A stretch of 55,151 bases of DNA from Spirogloea muscicola (GCA_009602725.1 WELB01000009.1:1329686-1384836), one strand, 5' to 3'. Counted from the first letter of the stretch, positions 32,985 to 44,765 are shown. Numbers and translations: made by a program. The notes: generated by a model from the sequence alone, not told the origin.

Positions 32985-33835
32985 CCAAAGAAAGAAGTGC
33001 CGAAAAAAGAAGATGAGCTCGCCCATAGAAGAGAGGGGCTGGCAGAAGCCAGCCAAAAAAGAATGGACTAAATCCAAAAGAAGGGAAACACACTAGCTAG
33101 GCATCGAGACAACTAGACATGACGGAACCACACGAAGTTCAAAACCCGCGGGTGAGCAACATCAGGTCAGAGTAGCTCGAAGGAAAAAGGACTACACTAC
33201 AAAGTGCAAGACGGTGCAGAGGGAGATGCAGAAACAAAGCTGCTACGAGACACTCAGTAACCCCTGCTAAGCAGCCGCAGATCAGAGATGCTGGGCTCCT
33301 GGAAGTGGGTCCCCTGGCCAGAGCCAGAGGCAGCAGCGAGGGCTCTGCCGGCACGAAGGTGCAGCGCCCGGGCCATGGACCTCTGCAGCGAGACGGCCAG
33401 GCGNNNNNNNNNNNNNNNNNNNNNNNNNNNNNNNNNNNNNNNNNNNNNNNNNNNNNNNNNNNNNNNNNNNNNNNNNNNNNNNNNNNNNNNNNNNNNNNNN
33501 NNNNNNNNNNNNNNNNNNNNNNNNNNNNNNNNNNNNNNNNNNNNNNNNNNNNNNNNNNNNNNNNNNNNNNNNNNNNNNNNNNNNNNNNNNNNNNNNNNNN
33601 NNNNNNNNNNNNNNNNNNNNNNNNNNNNNNNNNNNNNNNNNNNNNNNNNNNNNNAAGAAGATGAGCTCGCCCATAGAAGAGAGGGGCTGGCAGAAGCCAG
33701 CCAAAAAAGAATGGACAATATCCAAAGAGCTCCAACACTAGCTAGGCATCTAGACAACTAGACATGACGGAACCACACGAAGTTCAATACCCGCGGGTGA
33801 GCAACATCAGGTCAGAGTAGCTCGAGGCTGGAAAA
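32985..33835 (-). mobile_element. Duplicated truncated copies flanking an assembly gap
   Basis: A block of about 170 bp (GAGCTCGCCCATAGAAGAGA, hairpin, ACTAGCTAGGCATC, GACATGACGGAACCACACGA, CCGCGGGTGAGCAACATCAG) occurs at about 33010-33180 and again at 33657-33828. Between them a truncated copy (minus-strand stop near 33254, SDLRLLSRGY, AGRALAAASG, RMRLAVSLQRSMARALH) runs into the N gap. It is nearly identical to fragment B at 10.55-10.72 kb. Confidence 0.75.
33404..33654. other. Assembly gap (251 N)
   Basis: Unresolved bases between near-identical retroelement copies. Open frames running through the Ns are meaningless. Confidence 0.99.
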
Positions 33836-33839
33836 GATG

Positions 33840-34330
33840 CAGCCGGGCGAGACCCGGAAAGTGCTCGCCCACAGGAATGGGGCCAGGGCGGGCCGTGGAG
33901 AAGTCGCGCCCGGCCACAGTCGCCCCCCTCCCTCCCTCCTCCTTCCCTCCTCCCTTCCTCTTCTGGTCGGGGACTCGGGCCCCTGGCAAAGCAGCCTTAC
34001 CGCCTTCCCCCGCGCCCGCCGCGCTCGCGGCGCCCCTCGGCTCGCCTCCGCAGTCCCTCCACCCTCTTCCGTTCGCTCTTCTCGGCTGGCTGGCTCTGGC
34101 AGCCGCTGTTCTGACATCAGCAGCCGCATTCTCCTCCGAACTGCGAGCCGTGCATTGCCTCGGCTCGGCCTCACTCCCCGCCCCAAAGCCTTGCTCTTCG
34201 TCCCCCGCTGGCGCGCGTGTTTCTTATTTGACATGTTCTGGACGATCCTCGGCGTCAACCTCCTTCTCCCGGTATGGCCTCTCGAGCACTTGGGCGTCTG
34301 AACGTGCCCTGCACCTCCACTAACTGCCCG
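33840..34330 (+). promoter_or_regulatory. GC-rich island, candidate 5' end of the following gene
   Basis: GC- and pyrimidine-rich stretch. It contains a possible first exon ending at a gtatgg donor near 34270 (MFWTILGVNLLLP from an ATG near 34231). Position and composition match the 5' islands of better-supported genes, but no homology supports the exon. Confidence 0.3.
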
Positions 34331-34874
34331 TATCTCCACTGGTCGTTGCCGACTTCGCTTTACCCTCCAATTGCCGTGACTTGACTTTCTGATGCACATT
34401 TGTTGTTAAGACCAAACGAACTGTGGGCACCCTCCTCCGCATACGAGAGGGCAGACGTTGCAGTGGTCGAAGAGTGACGACCAGCATTCCGGAGTTCTGA
34501 CCGTAATACAGCTACATTTATGCAAGTTAAGCCTTTCACTGGAAGATTCTTTCACTCATGTGCATTGTCTTTCTGTGAATCCTCTGGCAGGTCCTCTGCA
34601 TAGGCAGGGCAATCCTGAAGGCATGGCGTCTCCGTGGAACTGCCCGAGCGAAAGCCACAGGTCTTCAAAGTGAGCTCCTGATACTTTTGGAATACAGGGG
34701 TGCCATACTAGCAAACACTGCACTGCTGTTGGAGCCTGAGGTACTTGAAGTCCTGTCCTCCTTCTTGAACAGCATCACTGCTGCAAGCTCTCAGTGTACC
34801 ACCGTGCTCCCATTGACACTTAAATATTGGCCTTGTTGAGCTATCCCGAGCACCCTGGCGCCCCTGCCTTACAG

Positions 34875-36082
34875 TGGCGTCCCTTTAGATTTTACGCATT
34901 TATCAAGATCTTCCGATATAATTGTCTAGCACTTGTAATGGTTATCTTTCTTCGTTCAGTATGCTCCGCCGTAAGTAACCGTCTGTTCCACCTACTCATG
35001 GTACAAGAACAGCACAAGATACCTCTGACATGAACAAATCTAGGTGCCAAGGGCTTGCTTGTGGCAGAGCATCCTTAGGCAGTGCAGCTTGCTCTTGTTG
35101 ACATGCTCCTCGTGGTTACTGGCTTGCTGGTGGTTGGGCATTGGGCCGATCATGGGACATATGGCATGACCTGCTCCACACTATGTTCCTGGCTGCAGGC
35201 CTGGGTTCCAAGTCGCCACGCCTTGGTGCATCTGAATGCTGCTAAGCAGGTCCTGCTGAGATATCTCCTGGATCTAATCCTCGTTCTTCAGAACGTCAAC
35301 AATCGCTGTAGCACTGATCTAAATCCTGGTAAGATTTCTCTTCCAATAGACACTCTATAGAAGTCATCTTGAAAATTTCCGGTTAATCAGGAGGTCTGAC
35401 ATCCTGGTGTCAGTTGTGCATTGCTCTCCGAGAATGCCATTCCTACAATGCATGATGCTAGTCACAGTTCACATTCCGATGTACTGTATGCTTCATGACT
35501 CTTCTAGATAGCATCTCCGAGGTGCATCTGGAAGTGATGAGAACTGTTTCAATTTGCAGCTTGGTGGAGCTCGTCAGTTGTGCCAGCAAGAAAGCCAATA
35601 CTGCATACAATGAGGACTATCTGATGATCCATCTATCTGATTGGGCACCGCCCTTCTGCTCTCACTGCTATCAGGTCAAGCATACAGGGTCAATAAGTAG
35701 CATCGAGGACCTGACTTCTGCTTTTATATCGAAGGTGGTCAGCTCAAGACCCTGCATACTGCACCACGCTTCTCGACTGAGAGCTTGAGAGCTCAGTCAC
35801 ATTTATAGGTCACTGTATGCAGTAACTAGCCTACGGTCCGATAGAAGTATGCCACAGACCTAGTTGTAGCGCAAGCTAACTGTGCCTTTCCAGAGCACTG
35901 CTTCAAGCAGAAGTGGCAAGAGAGTGGCCAAATTTTACTCACCCCCTCTTCTGGCAGCTGAAGTTGCTGATGCAGCTTCTGCTGCTGCAGCAAAGCCTAT
36001 GTCAAGGACATTAAATAAGCATGGGCACCTCATCGAGAGCCTGCCCAAGCAGCTCATTCAACTCAGTGTGGGCTTGGACTAA
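34875..36082 (+). CDS. Unrecognised multi-exon gene (partial model)
   Basis: Four splice-bounded segments join in frame: 34875-34970 (WRPFRFYAFIKIFRYNCLAL..., donor gtaagt), 35199-35328 (HALVHLNAAKQVLLRYLLDL, LQNVNNRCSTDL, donor gtaaga), 35508-35674 (ISEVHLEVMRTVSICSLVEL, NTAYNEDYLMIHLSDW, donor gtcaag) and 35894-36082 (GKRVAKFYSPPLLAAEVADA, LIESLPKQLIQLSVGLD-stop). Phases agree at every join (0, 1, 0). The predicted product is mostly helical, with hydrophobic stretches in the first two segments. Exons upstream of 34875 are likely but not resolved. I do not recognise the family. Confidence 0.45.
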
Positions 36083-36329
36083 GTCTTGCTTTGTCAGTTG
36101 TAACGTTTCGTCAGCCATGCAGCCTCATCTCATTGACATCTGCCCCAGGCTTGTTGACCAGATTTGAAAGCCATAGCGGGAGTGTGTCAATCGGCACGTG
36201 TCGTGGCAGTGCAAGCCTTGCGTTCATGCAGTGGTGGTGGCGATAACGACGTGGAGGCAGTCCGTGTGCGGGTGCCTCCAGGAAGACACCATCATGGGTT
36301 TGCAAAGAAAGTGGTGTACTGCCCCTCCC

Positions 36330-37400
36330 CTCGCACCTCCCCTCTCCTCCGGGTTGTGTATCAGCCTACTTGCAGCGAGGTCAGGCTTGCGCTTTGCACC
36401 TGAGAGCTGGGCGGCATCCAAGTGGTCGCAGAAGGGCTTCAAAGTAGCCGTCCAATATTCGGACGTCGATTAGCGACTTCTACTTGCGGAGCCGTGGTTA
36501 CTGAGCGGGTCGGCTAAGCAGCAAGTAATGTGTATCTGTAGATGTGCTTGTCTTCGTACTTGGGTAACTTAGGCCCTCCATCACTTTATACACGTCTTCT
36601 TCCCCGTGCGCACCGGTGCATGTGCACAGCCAACTTTCGCCCCTGCTCTCCAATCTTAGCTGCAGGGAAGGAGCGCGCAGCATCTCCAGCCAGCCGAGGC
36701 GGCGCGCCTCGCGGGCGCCATCCAAGGGCCCAGCGGAGGATGACACGGATGCTCTCCAGTAGCAAGCAGCTTCTTCAAATGATGAACTGTGCAAGGAGAG
36801 GGTTGGGGGAGAAAGAGAGAAGTGCGCGCCCATAGAGAGTAGGGGCTGGGAAAGGAGGGCTTCTTCTGCTGACTCGGGGTTAGTAAGCTCCCATCCGCTG
36901 CAGCTACTTCTGCCTAGCTGTGTGATTTAAGAGCTCTTTCAAAGGGGGCGAGGGCTATGAAAAGCCAGCCCCAGAAGGAATGGACAAGGTCTAAGAGGAA
37001 ACAGCTCTTCCAATGTAAGGCAATGGCTGTCAGAGGCCAAGCCCGAAGGGCCGAAAGAAGAAGCAAAACTCTGTTAGGGGAGGGCGATTGCTGTGGTTGG
37101 CCAGCCCAGAAAGAGGAATGAACAAAGGTTGAAGGGGCCAGAGAAGCGCTAAAGCACACAGCAATCCAAGTGGCCACTGGGTGCTCAAAATCCCCTGTTG
37201 AACAGCCGCAAAGGCGCTGAAGGCACACAGCTTTTAGGAGAGCGCCTTTCTTTCAAGAAGCAGCCACTCCCAGATGTGGAAAAAGCTTGCATAGCTGTGT
37301 GGTGGTGGCGCTTTTCGGCCCTTTGGACCTTGTTCATCCCTTTTGGGCTGGCGTTACCCAGCCACTGCCTTCTATTGGAAGAGCTGTTTTCCTAAGGCCA
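36330..37400. mobile_element. Retroelement tails, mixed orientation
   Basis: A plus-strand tail at about 36365-36508 ends in AGCCGTGGTTACTGAG (SRGY-stop) without a clear hairpin. Minus-strand hairpin boxes at about 36825-36860, 36945-36992, 37010-37050 and 37080-37140 follow, then a plus-strand hairpin relic at about 37330-37380 (TTTTGGGCTGGCGTTACCCA). Between 36540 and 36820 is a GC-moderate segment with no recognisable gene. Confidence 0.55.
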
Positions 37401-39050
37401 GCCCATGGACGAGCTCGAGGCCCTCTGTACTGGCTCGCCACGGGCGGGCGCGTCCGCCGCCTCCCCCAGGTGCCGCCACCCCATCCCAGCAGCGCCTGGC
37501 CTCCAGAAAGCTGCTGGGAAGCTGCAGAGAAGCGAGGAGGGGGGGAGGAAGAGAAAACGGCCCGCATTCCGGCGCCTCCCCCTACGGCTCGTCATCTGTC
37601 AATCACATGCGAGATACTATCAGTGGACATTGCTGAAGGCGATGAATTGACATTGCATAGAGTTACAAGCACCTGGCAACTAGCTCTTCTAATGCATCAG
37701 TAGGTGGTGGGACGTGCTAGGCTGCTATCTACGCACCAATCACCGAGCAGCCTTACCTTCGGTAGGTCCGGCACCGCAAGCTCTTCTCTGTGTGCAACAC
37801 ATGCATTAAGTTGCAGTGGCGTGAGGTTGCAGGTGCTGTTGTAGTGGGATTGGAGATACCAGGGGCCAGCATATGCTGGTTGGCTATGCACAAGAACATA
37901 GTCAAGTCCATGTATTGTTGCATGCTCACCTGCACATTATGTATGCAGATTGCTCCACGGGTTCGCTCCATGTAACTGCTTGGACCTCGCTACACTTTCA
38001 AAGCAGAAGCAGCAGAACCCCAGCAATCTCTGGCCAGACTCCTTTCAGCCGAAGAGGCTGCTCTTAAGACCTGGATGTTTGGTGCGAGCTGTCTGCTCTG
38101 CTTACAGTAGCTGAAAGAATGTAAATGTGAGCACATGTGAACATGTGTATGTTGGGCTGCAGGTCTGGACGGCGTAGCGACGGATGGCGTGGGCCTTCTT
38201 TTCTGGTTGCCCTGTCGCATGCTGGGCCTCGTATGCCGCGAGGTGACCGACGTTTGTTCTCTAGTAGGCTTTCCCAGCTACCAGTCAATCTGGCCGCGCT
38301 TTCTTCTTGCTGGGTACCTGGAGTTTTGCGGGACTTCCAGCTGGGTGCACACTAGGTCGTGGCGAAGCCGTCAGAGCGTGGCGGCGGCGGGCCGCCACCG
38401 CCACCGCCTATTACCACCACCCGCCCCCCCACCGTCAGTCAGTCAGGAAGGCCCACCTAGAGGCCTGTGAGATGAGTGCAGAACAAGGTCTGCGCAGCCT
38501 TCCATACGGGCAGCAAGGAGGGGAGTTGCTGGAGGCTTCTTGACGAGGGTGCCGCCACAGGACGGAGGCAGCTGAGAAGGCAGTGCAAAAGGGCTGACCT
38601 TCACGTCCCCCTCGACTGCCACTGGTTTTCTTATGCAGCTGGCTAGGCTGGCGCACCTTCTCTTGCTTGGTGTGTGCTGGCCAACATGTGGAGCTCGAGT
38701 AGCGAAGGGGCAAGCAGACGCCTCGATGTTGCCTTCAACTAACACCTTCTTCACGACTTCTCTCGAGGCCTCCACTGGCGCCTGACCAAGTGCGGCTGAT
38801 GAGCCTGAGGGTTCTGAGTACCTAGCGCACTCTTGCAATAAGCAACCCCCTCAGCAAACCAGCGCAGACTGTAGGTAGAGCTACATCGACTCTGCTGACA
38901 AGCTCAACGGAACAACCTCATGGGCCGCTGGTAAGGCTGTCTGCTTGCTTGATTTCAATGGTTGCCCTATATGACATATCAATCTGCATACACACTGCCT
39001 CCACCTTTGGCTCTCAGGCAACTTCATGACACATTTATAACTCACAGAAG
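37400..39050. other. GC-rich segments; no supported gene
   Basis: GC-rich stretches at about 37420-37580 and 38360-38450 alternate with more balanced sequence. They lie upstream of the plus-strand gene at 39.07 kb and could hold its 5' exons. A TCAATCTGGCCGCGCTTTC motif at about 38287 recurs in reverse at about 26496 and in part at 16745. Confidence 0.4.
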
Positions 39051-39067
39051 CTGCCCTCACTGTGCAG

Positions 39068-39927
39068 CTCAAGTTGGGGAGTCAGCGGAAGCAGCAAAGC
39101 TTACAATGGCACAGATGAATGTTGCGGCCAATGCCATCTCCAGTGCAGCCACTCATGCTGGAGAGGCAGCGTACTCAGCTCAGGTTGCTTGCGGCCAGGC
39201 TGGCAATGCAAGCAATGCCGTAGGAAAACTAGCCAATACAACAGCATCATTGGTGGGAGAGCTTGGACCAAGGCTTAGCACGACGCTCGACCAAGCATCG
39301 TCGACTCTTGCTGCTGTTCAAGATTCTGCCAACCGGATTACGCCACAGGCAGCCTCAGCTCTGAAGACGGTCCAAAAGTCCGTCCAGACCTTGACGCCCA
39401 CTGCACAAAGTGCACTGCACTCGTTGAGTGCCACAAGCGAGGCAGTGGGACAGAACATTCCAGCTTTGATGCAAAGCTATCTGGACATTGGTCTGGCATG
39501 CCTGCTTTTGCTTGTTGACTTAAGTACTGCTTGCTGCAGCACCGGCAAGCTTCATCTGACACACAGGCTTGCTCATACCAGGCACAAACTGCTGTTTGAA
39601 GCAACGGAAAGTCATCAATCTCACAACCTGTATGGTCCTAGCCTTGGACAATATTTATCTCCGCTTTTTGAGTGTTCTTTGACTGATTGCAATGTTTCTC
39701 TTTAGGCTGCAGCTGTAGCAACCGTTGCAGGCGCTGCAGCTCTGGCCAGTACAGCTCAGAGTTTGAAAACAATTGCTGTGAACGTCACAAAATTGGTTGC
39801 TATGAAAGAGGCCAGCCTGGTCTTCCGAGGAGCTGATAGAATTCCCAAAAAAGCAGGCAGTTCCCTCAAGGTTTCAAGGATGATCAGCATGGTGCATTTA
39901 TCCCTGCCACTGAAGGTGTATACTTAA
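39068..39927 (+). CDS. Alanine-rich helical protein, unknown (3' part of gene)
   Basis: Two splice-bounded segments: 39068-39444 (acceptor ctgtgcag; LTMAQMNVAANAISSAATHA, TTASLVGELGPRLSTTLDQA, ASALKTVQKSVQTLTPTAQS) and 39706-39927 (acceptor ctctttag; AVATVAGAAALASTAQSLKT, KLVAMKEASLVF..., stop at 39925). Donor gtggga at 39445 is weak; the two segments are in phase 0. The product is Ala/Ser/Thr-rich with evenly spaced hydrophobics, typical of long amphipathic helices. Upstream exons are not identified. I do not recognise the family. Confidence 0.45.
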
Positions 39928-39964
39928 TTTGCTGCGACGACTTCATCGTAAAAATGCAAGAGCG

Positions 39965-41490
39965 TCACTTGACAAGGTAAGGTGAAACATCCCAAGAATG
40001 GCGCATTGCCACTTCACTGAATGTGATCTCAACCATTTGTGCTGTACTTTCAACACAGTGCTTCACCCAGCAGTCCTGGCTCGGTTCTCCACTCTTTGCA
40101 GTAATAGAGTCTAGCTGACATTCCAAGACATGCTTCAGTGACGCTTTCGTCGTCAGGCTGGGCCGTGGAGACATTGAAGATATGAATGAAAAGGTCTTAT
40201 ATGCTGCAGGACACCAAGGCATGCAGTAGAGAAGGTCAAGGCAATGCGCAAAAGTGGTGCTGCTAAAAGGCATGGAGTTTTTCTACCATCGCAACAGCAT
40301 GAGTTTTACCTGTGATGAAGACACTATTGAGATGCCAGAAGGAATGGGTCGCTTTTTCATGTGTAGCAGCACTGACTTGCCTTACCTCCACAGCCTTACC
40401 TCCAGTTGAAGGGGGTATTCTGTGACGTGGACAGGTCTGGTGCACCAATGGGGAAAACCATGAATCTAGGATGGCAGCCTCAACATGTTGCATTGGAGGT
40501 AGTCTTACAACTTGCTTACCTTGGTTGCAGTGCCCATACACGCAGGTTCAGCAGTTCGGATCAGGTGTACATGTGAGTCTGCTCGTCCCAAGAACGTAGA
40601 GATGAAGAAAGCTGACCTCCTCAAGGAACATAGCTCGACCTGACCAGTCCAACAACTGTTTGACATACTCTTGTGATGGGAGCATTGTGGTCTGCAGCTG
40701 GAGGCGTACTTGGAGAGGTGCCTCGCAAGCAGTTTCTATGAAGTTGTTGGGCACAGGGTTGGCCAAGCTTGCCCCAGATCCTACCATGTCGGTGTACTTC
40801 CAGGATTTGGCATTGTAATAACAACCACAACTGTGTTGGGACTCACTTTCTGGGCGTGCAAGTAGTACAGCGTGCCAAAAGACAAGCAGGTACAGAGAGG
40901 GCTGTTCCATGGCGGCAATCTTTTACCAGTATGCGAAGCAAATTGAATTCAAACTGAGCCACGGAGGTCCACATGACTCCGCCTGTCCCCTTAGGCCTTC
41001 GCATAGTAGGTGACGTACAATAGTGGCCTGCTCCTGAGAGTTCAAGCTTTTGGCTAGTGAGGAGGCAGGAGATGAGACTGGCGACTGCGTCAAAGGAAGT
41101 GCAAGGAGTTGACTCGGATGAGGCTGCTGCGTTAGTGGAAGATAGGCTGAGAAGCTGAAGAGGAGGTGGCCAGGTTAGACACGCCACATTTGCGAGAAGC
41201 TCTTGCTCTTGCCCATGCTATTTTTCATGAGCCTCTTAGCATGTAGTAATCCATGCGTAGTGCTGTGAAGCAGGCTGCCATTCCCCAAGAACTCACACAA
41301 TGAAGGGAGATACGCTCTTCCGTGCTGGCTATCGTTGAGTGCCACCACCCGTTCGCTCGCATGGTAATGATAATCTTGCCAGATCCATCCCGCTTCCGCA
41401 AGGCACCATATAAAGGACGGGCAGGTCTGAACGCCCAATGAGCACGGCTACGCAAGAAAAGTTGGAAGGCAACGTGTTGGCTGTACATTC
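39965..41490 (-). CDS. Unresolved minus-strand gene, convergent with the Ala-rich gene
   Basis: Segments that look coding on the minus strand: about 41190-41440 (LAEAGWIWQDYHYHASERVV, HGRAYLPSLCEFLGNGS), about 40617-40870 ending at gtcagc (SCGCYYNAKSWKYTDMVGSG, FIETACEAPLQVRLQLQTTM, EYVKQLLDWSGRAMFLEE), 40400-40478 (AAILDSWFSPLVHQTC..., donor gtaagg) and 39965-40114 (acceptor aatgtcag). Spliced by phase, the last exon would read RLYYCKEWRTEPGLL and stop early; in its other frame it is open to 39965. No family recognised. The 3' end is about 40 bp from the stop of the plus-strand gene. Confidence 0.35.
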
Positions 41491-41499
41491 AATGAAGCA

Positions 41500-42460
41500 A
41501 CGAAGTCCTTAGGCGTCCGACGGTGGAAGGAAGACCTCAGCCCGATCCCATACTCTCACATTGTCCCCTGTGCGGCTTTCCTACCCTTTCGGCCTCAAAG
41601 TACACTAATTTGTAATCTGCAATAAAATTTCATCAACGGTCTGCCATCACCGGCCTACACCGACGGTCTACAGATACCCATCTACCCTGTACTGCCACCA
41701 TACTTTGATTTGTTGTCAAAACCAATGAAGGCGTCCTTTCTGCACAGTGTCGTCTAGACTACTGGCATTGTAAATATACACCTGATGTGCTGCTATCTGT
41801 AATACCTGGCAGTTGGCCAAACAATCTTGCTTGGTAGCCTCCACAGCCACAAGCGGGATCATGTCGTGGCAGAATTATGTCAGCTACTAGCGCTTGCGGT
41901 TCTCAAACACAACTGCTGACTACACAACAAGAAGGCCTATAAACTCAGATGTATTACTTCTTAAGAATACAAATGCAGAGCTTGCTGGAACTGCTACTCG
42001 TCATTGGGTGAAATTAGGTAGCTCAGACCGAATAGCTCATGCGTGAGAAGTGACTTTGACACGCTATTAAGCGTGATAACCATTTACTTGCACAAAAAAG
42101 TTGGGGGTTGGAAGTGCGATTTATTAATATCAGGTTCGGCAGTTTGAGAGTGTTTCTGAGGCGCTTCAAAAGTTCCTCAGGAACAATTTTTTAATTGATG
42201 AATGCCCCTGCACAGGGAAGCGGATCCTGTGTACACAGTACACAGAAAGTGCAGCCACATCGTTGAGAAAGTAAATATCTACTGGAAATAGATTACTGCC
42301 AAAGCAGAGTCTGGACTTTGGTGGCATCTGAAAACATACAAGGCCTAGTCTTTATATCAGTCACCAAGCTAGACTGCACATGCGAAGATCATGCTGACAC
42401 CACCCTGTATGTCATTGACATCCATGCGTATGATCCTTGAACCTACTGAACCATAGGCTA
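41500..42460. other. Intergenic; nothing recognised
   Basis: About 1 kb of balanced to AT-leaning sequence between the unresolved minus-strand gene and the 3' end of the WRKY gene. No coding, RNA or family repeat signal was found. Confidence 0.5.
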
Positions 42461-42623
42461 GCTTCACATGTCGATGAAGTCTAGGAGACCAAGTGATGCA
42501 AAGCCATTGACTGACTCTGCTGCTTCTCCAGAAGGCAGACGCCACTGATGTTGCGAGTGCAAGACATGATGTGCCTGCTCTGAACCTGCTTGTGACTTGG
42601 AGCTAAAGAAAGAGTCGAGAGCC

Positions 42624-44400
42624 TCAACCTCTGAAGAAAATCTTAGGGACTTGCTGGAGCTCGGTGTAGAAATCTTGTCCTCCATGTCCTCCGCCCCTGA
42701 GCCTGCTGCAGCGACATCCGCATAGCCTGCATCCTGTCCCTCGAATTGCTGCAGTGTCCATGCTGCGATCTACATCAGCCATATCTACGTATTGTTCACA
42801 AGTAATCCATGGTTCCACAGGCACCAAATCTGATGCTTTCGAAGTCGCTGGTGCAGGCCCCAAAGTCTGATGAGCTCTAATAGGCGTGAGTGCGGCAGTG
42901 CTTGGTCCTTTTCTAGGTGGCGGATCAGGGTCTCTTGGACCGATGTCAATTGGTGGGCCCCCAGCCTGGCTGATAAGAGAGATCATGATTGGTTTTGGTG
43001 GGGCAGCGTGATTATGATAGCCTAGATAAGTGACATCAAACACATTCTTGTCGTCCTTCGACACCTCCACTTTCTTCTTTGCCAGGCATGGCTGGTCAGG
43101 GTCCTCCAGTCTGCAGCGGAAGTAATTGCGAGGATTTGGCGACCTTTTGATGGGCTTCCTGCCGTAATTGCGCCAACTCCAACCATCGTCAGGAATTTGC
43201 TTCTCGTCCAAAGACTCTGCGACTATCACTTGTATTTGATAAATGGGCACCTTTGGCCTGCACAAGTCGAAGTCAGAGGTGTTAGTATATATGTGAATTG
43301 GGAAGTTGCCACAGCTAGCCGCTAACCGTAGCAGCACTTGCTTTGTTTGATGACATCCAAAGTCGATGCAAAGAGACAGAATTGTCCTGTCGGTATTGAT
43401 GAGCTCAGAGTTCTCGTGGTGAGCAAGCTCATAAATTTTGGCTCATTGTAATTGACCACACACAAACGCCTGTAGCACTCACTTTCTTGGAGGTTGGCGA
43501 CTGCCATCCATCCTGTCGCCGTTGGAGCATCTGGTCCGCTTGGCTCCGGCGCTTTTTGCAGCACGCTGGTTAAGAATATCAGCACCCTTGTCACAGTGTG
43601 ATTCATTCGACGCTCTCTTGACACTGGCTTGCATATGGATATCCTCCTCCATCTTCAGGGGTAGCAGGGCCGAGTATACATCTCGGTAAGCCGTGCTCTT
43701 CTCACTGGAGGTTGTCGATGCAGACATTGGGCTGGGGGGTGCCGTATGTGGGCCAAGGGAGAAAGGGCCGTTGCTGCTGCATGCTCCTGGATGGACCCCT
43801 CTATCAAGGGCGAGACAGGGAGAAGAAGCATGTGGACTGGCAACTCCCAGATGGCCTGCAAGGATACGGAACTTCTGTAACTGCTCTTGGGCTTGCAGCA
43901 ATGTTTCTGTGAGATCTGCAAGCTGCCTCTGCCCAGTTATTGTTGTACTCGTGGCTGCTGATGCCCCGAAAGTTCTGCAACAAGTAGGTGAGGACGTGAG
44001 ATTGAAGGAACCGCGAGCGCCAGCCATTGGAGCAGCTTCATCGCACTATGTGGCACATTTAAGCACAGTAAGGTTCCAGGTAGCAACTGAGCAGATGGGC
44101 GGGTATGATCAAGCAGCCGTGAGGAGGCCTTTACAATAGACTCGCTACTGCAAAGGGCAGTCTTGCGTCTGAGTGCGGAGAGCTGCACCCAGCTGCAGCT
44201 GCGCATGGTGCCAGCTGAGCGAGGTCGTGGCACATCTCCTGCTGGCAAGCAGAGCTCCTCTGGAGCCACAGCAGCTCGGCGAGAGCCGCGAGGTTGCCGA
44301 CGGTGAGGCTGAGAGCGGAGGCGGCATCCATGAGCCGGCGCGCAGCGTGAGCGTGGAGGTCCGAGTCGCCGGCGAGACTTCCTTGGGGCAGCCACGCCAT
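42624..44400 (-). CDS. WRKY transcription factor, group III-like, variant WRNYGRK
   Basis: Minus-strand WRKY factor. Exons 44189-44400 (GC-rich, ATG at 44400), 43483-43974 and 42624-43257 join in phase (2, 2) into 445 residues; donors gtgcag and gtgagt, acceptors cttgttgcag and cttgtgcag. The N-terminus has helical stretches (ARRLMDAASALSLTV, DLTETLLQAQEQLQKF) as in group III WRKYs. The WRKY domain begins DDGWSWRNYGRKPIKRSPNP: the canonical heptapeptide WRKYGQK is replaced by WRNYGRK. The zinc site is C-x8-C-x23-H-x-H (FRCRLEDPDQPCLAKKK ... VFDVTYLGYHNH). Group III normally has C-x7-C-x23-H-x-C. The third exon's frame may not be the true C-terminus: from about 42755 another frame (QQFEGQDAGYADVAAAGSG, then FIDM-stop at 42464) reads better, preceded by a possible acceptor cgcag, so a small intron or an indel is likely. 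Confidence 0.85.
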
Positions 44401-44439
44401 GGGGGAGACGGCGCAAGGGCTTGGGGCGCTCGCTAAGCA

Positions 44440-44765
44440 ATGGCTCGCTNGCCCTTGCAGCAGCCTCTGGCTTGCGCAGCGGGGTTGCTCTTCCTCCCCT
44501 CAGCTCATCTGACTTCTTACTGCTGACACGGGGGTATTGAGGGCGCCCTGTCTGCCTAGCCTTTGGCTCCGTCATGAACACCTGTATGCATCTGGCTGGC
44601 ATTTCACAGCCGATTCTTTCATATCAGCAGCCGCTTTCTCGTTTTCTCGTTTGTGCTTGTCTTCCTTATCAGTGCTTCGCCTATCCCCCTTCTGGTACTT
44701 TGCTCATTCCTCTTTTCTTGGGCTGGCTGTTCCAGCCCATATCCTCAATGGGCGAGCCATTTCTT
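44440..44765 (+). mobile_element. Two retroelement 3' ends in series (subfamily 3, then hairpin type)
   Basis: ALAAASGLRSG-like codons at about 44453-44485, then CCCCTCAGCTCATCTGACTT, TACTGCTGACACGGGGGTAT-TGA (LLLTRGY-stop near 44551) and the subfamily-3 3' UTR to about 44640. A standard 3' UTR and hairpin end follow at about 44700-44762 (TTGGGCTGGCTGTTCCAGCC, CCTCAATGGGCGAGCC). One N lies at 44450. This starts within 50 bp upstream of the WRKY start codon. Confidence 0.75.

Noticed and set aside
33139-33761. Open frames running through the N gap
   Set aside because: Their length comes from translating Ns; only the flanking retroelement remnants are real.
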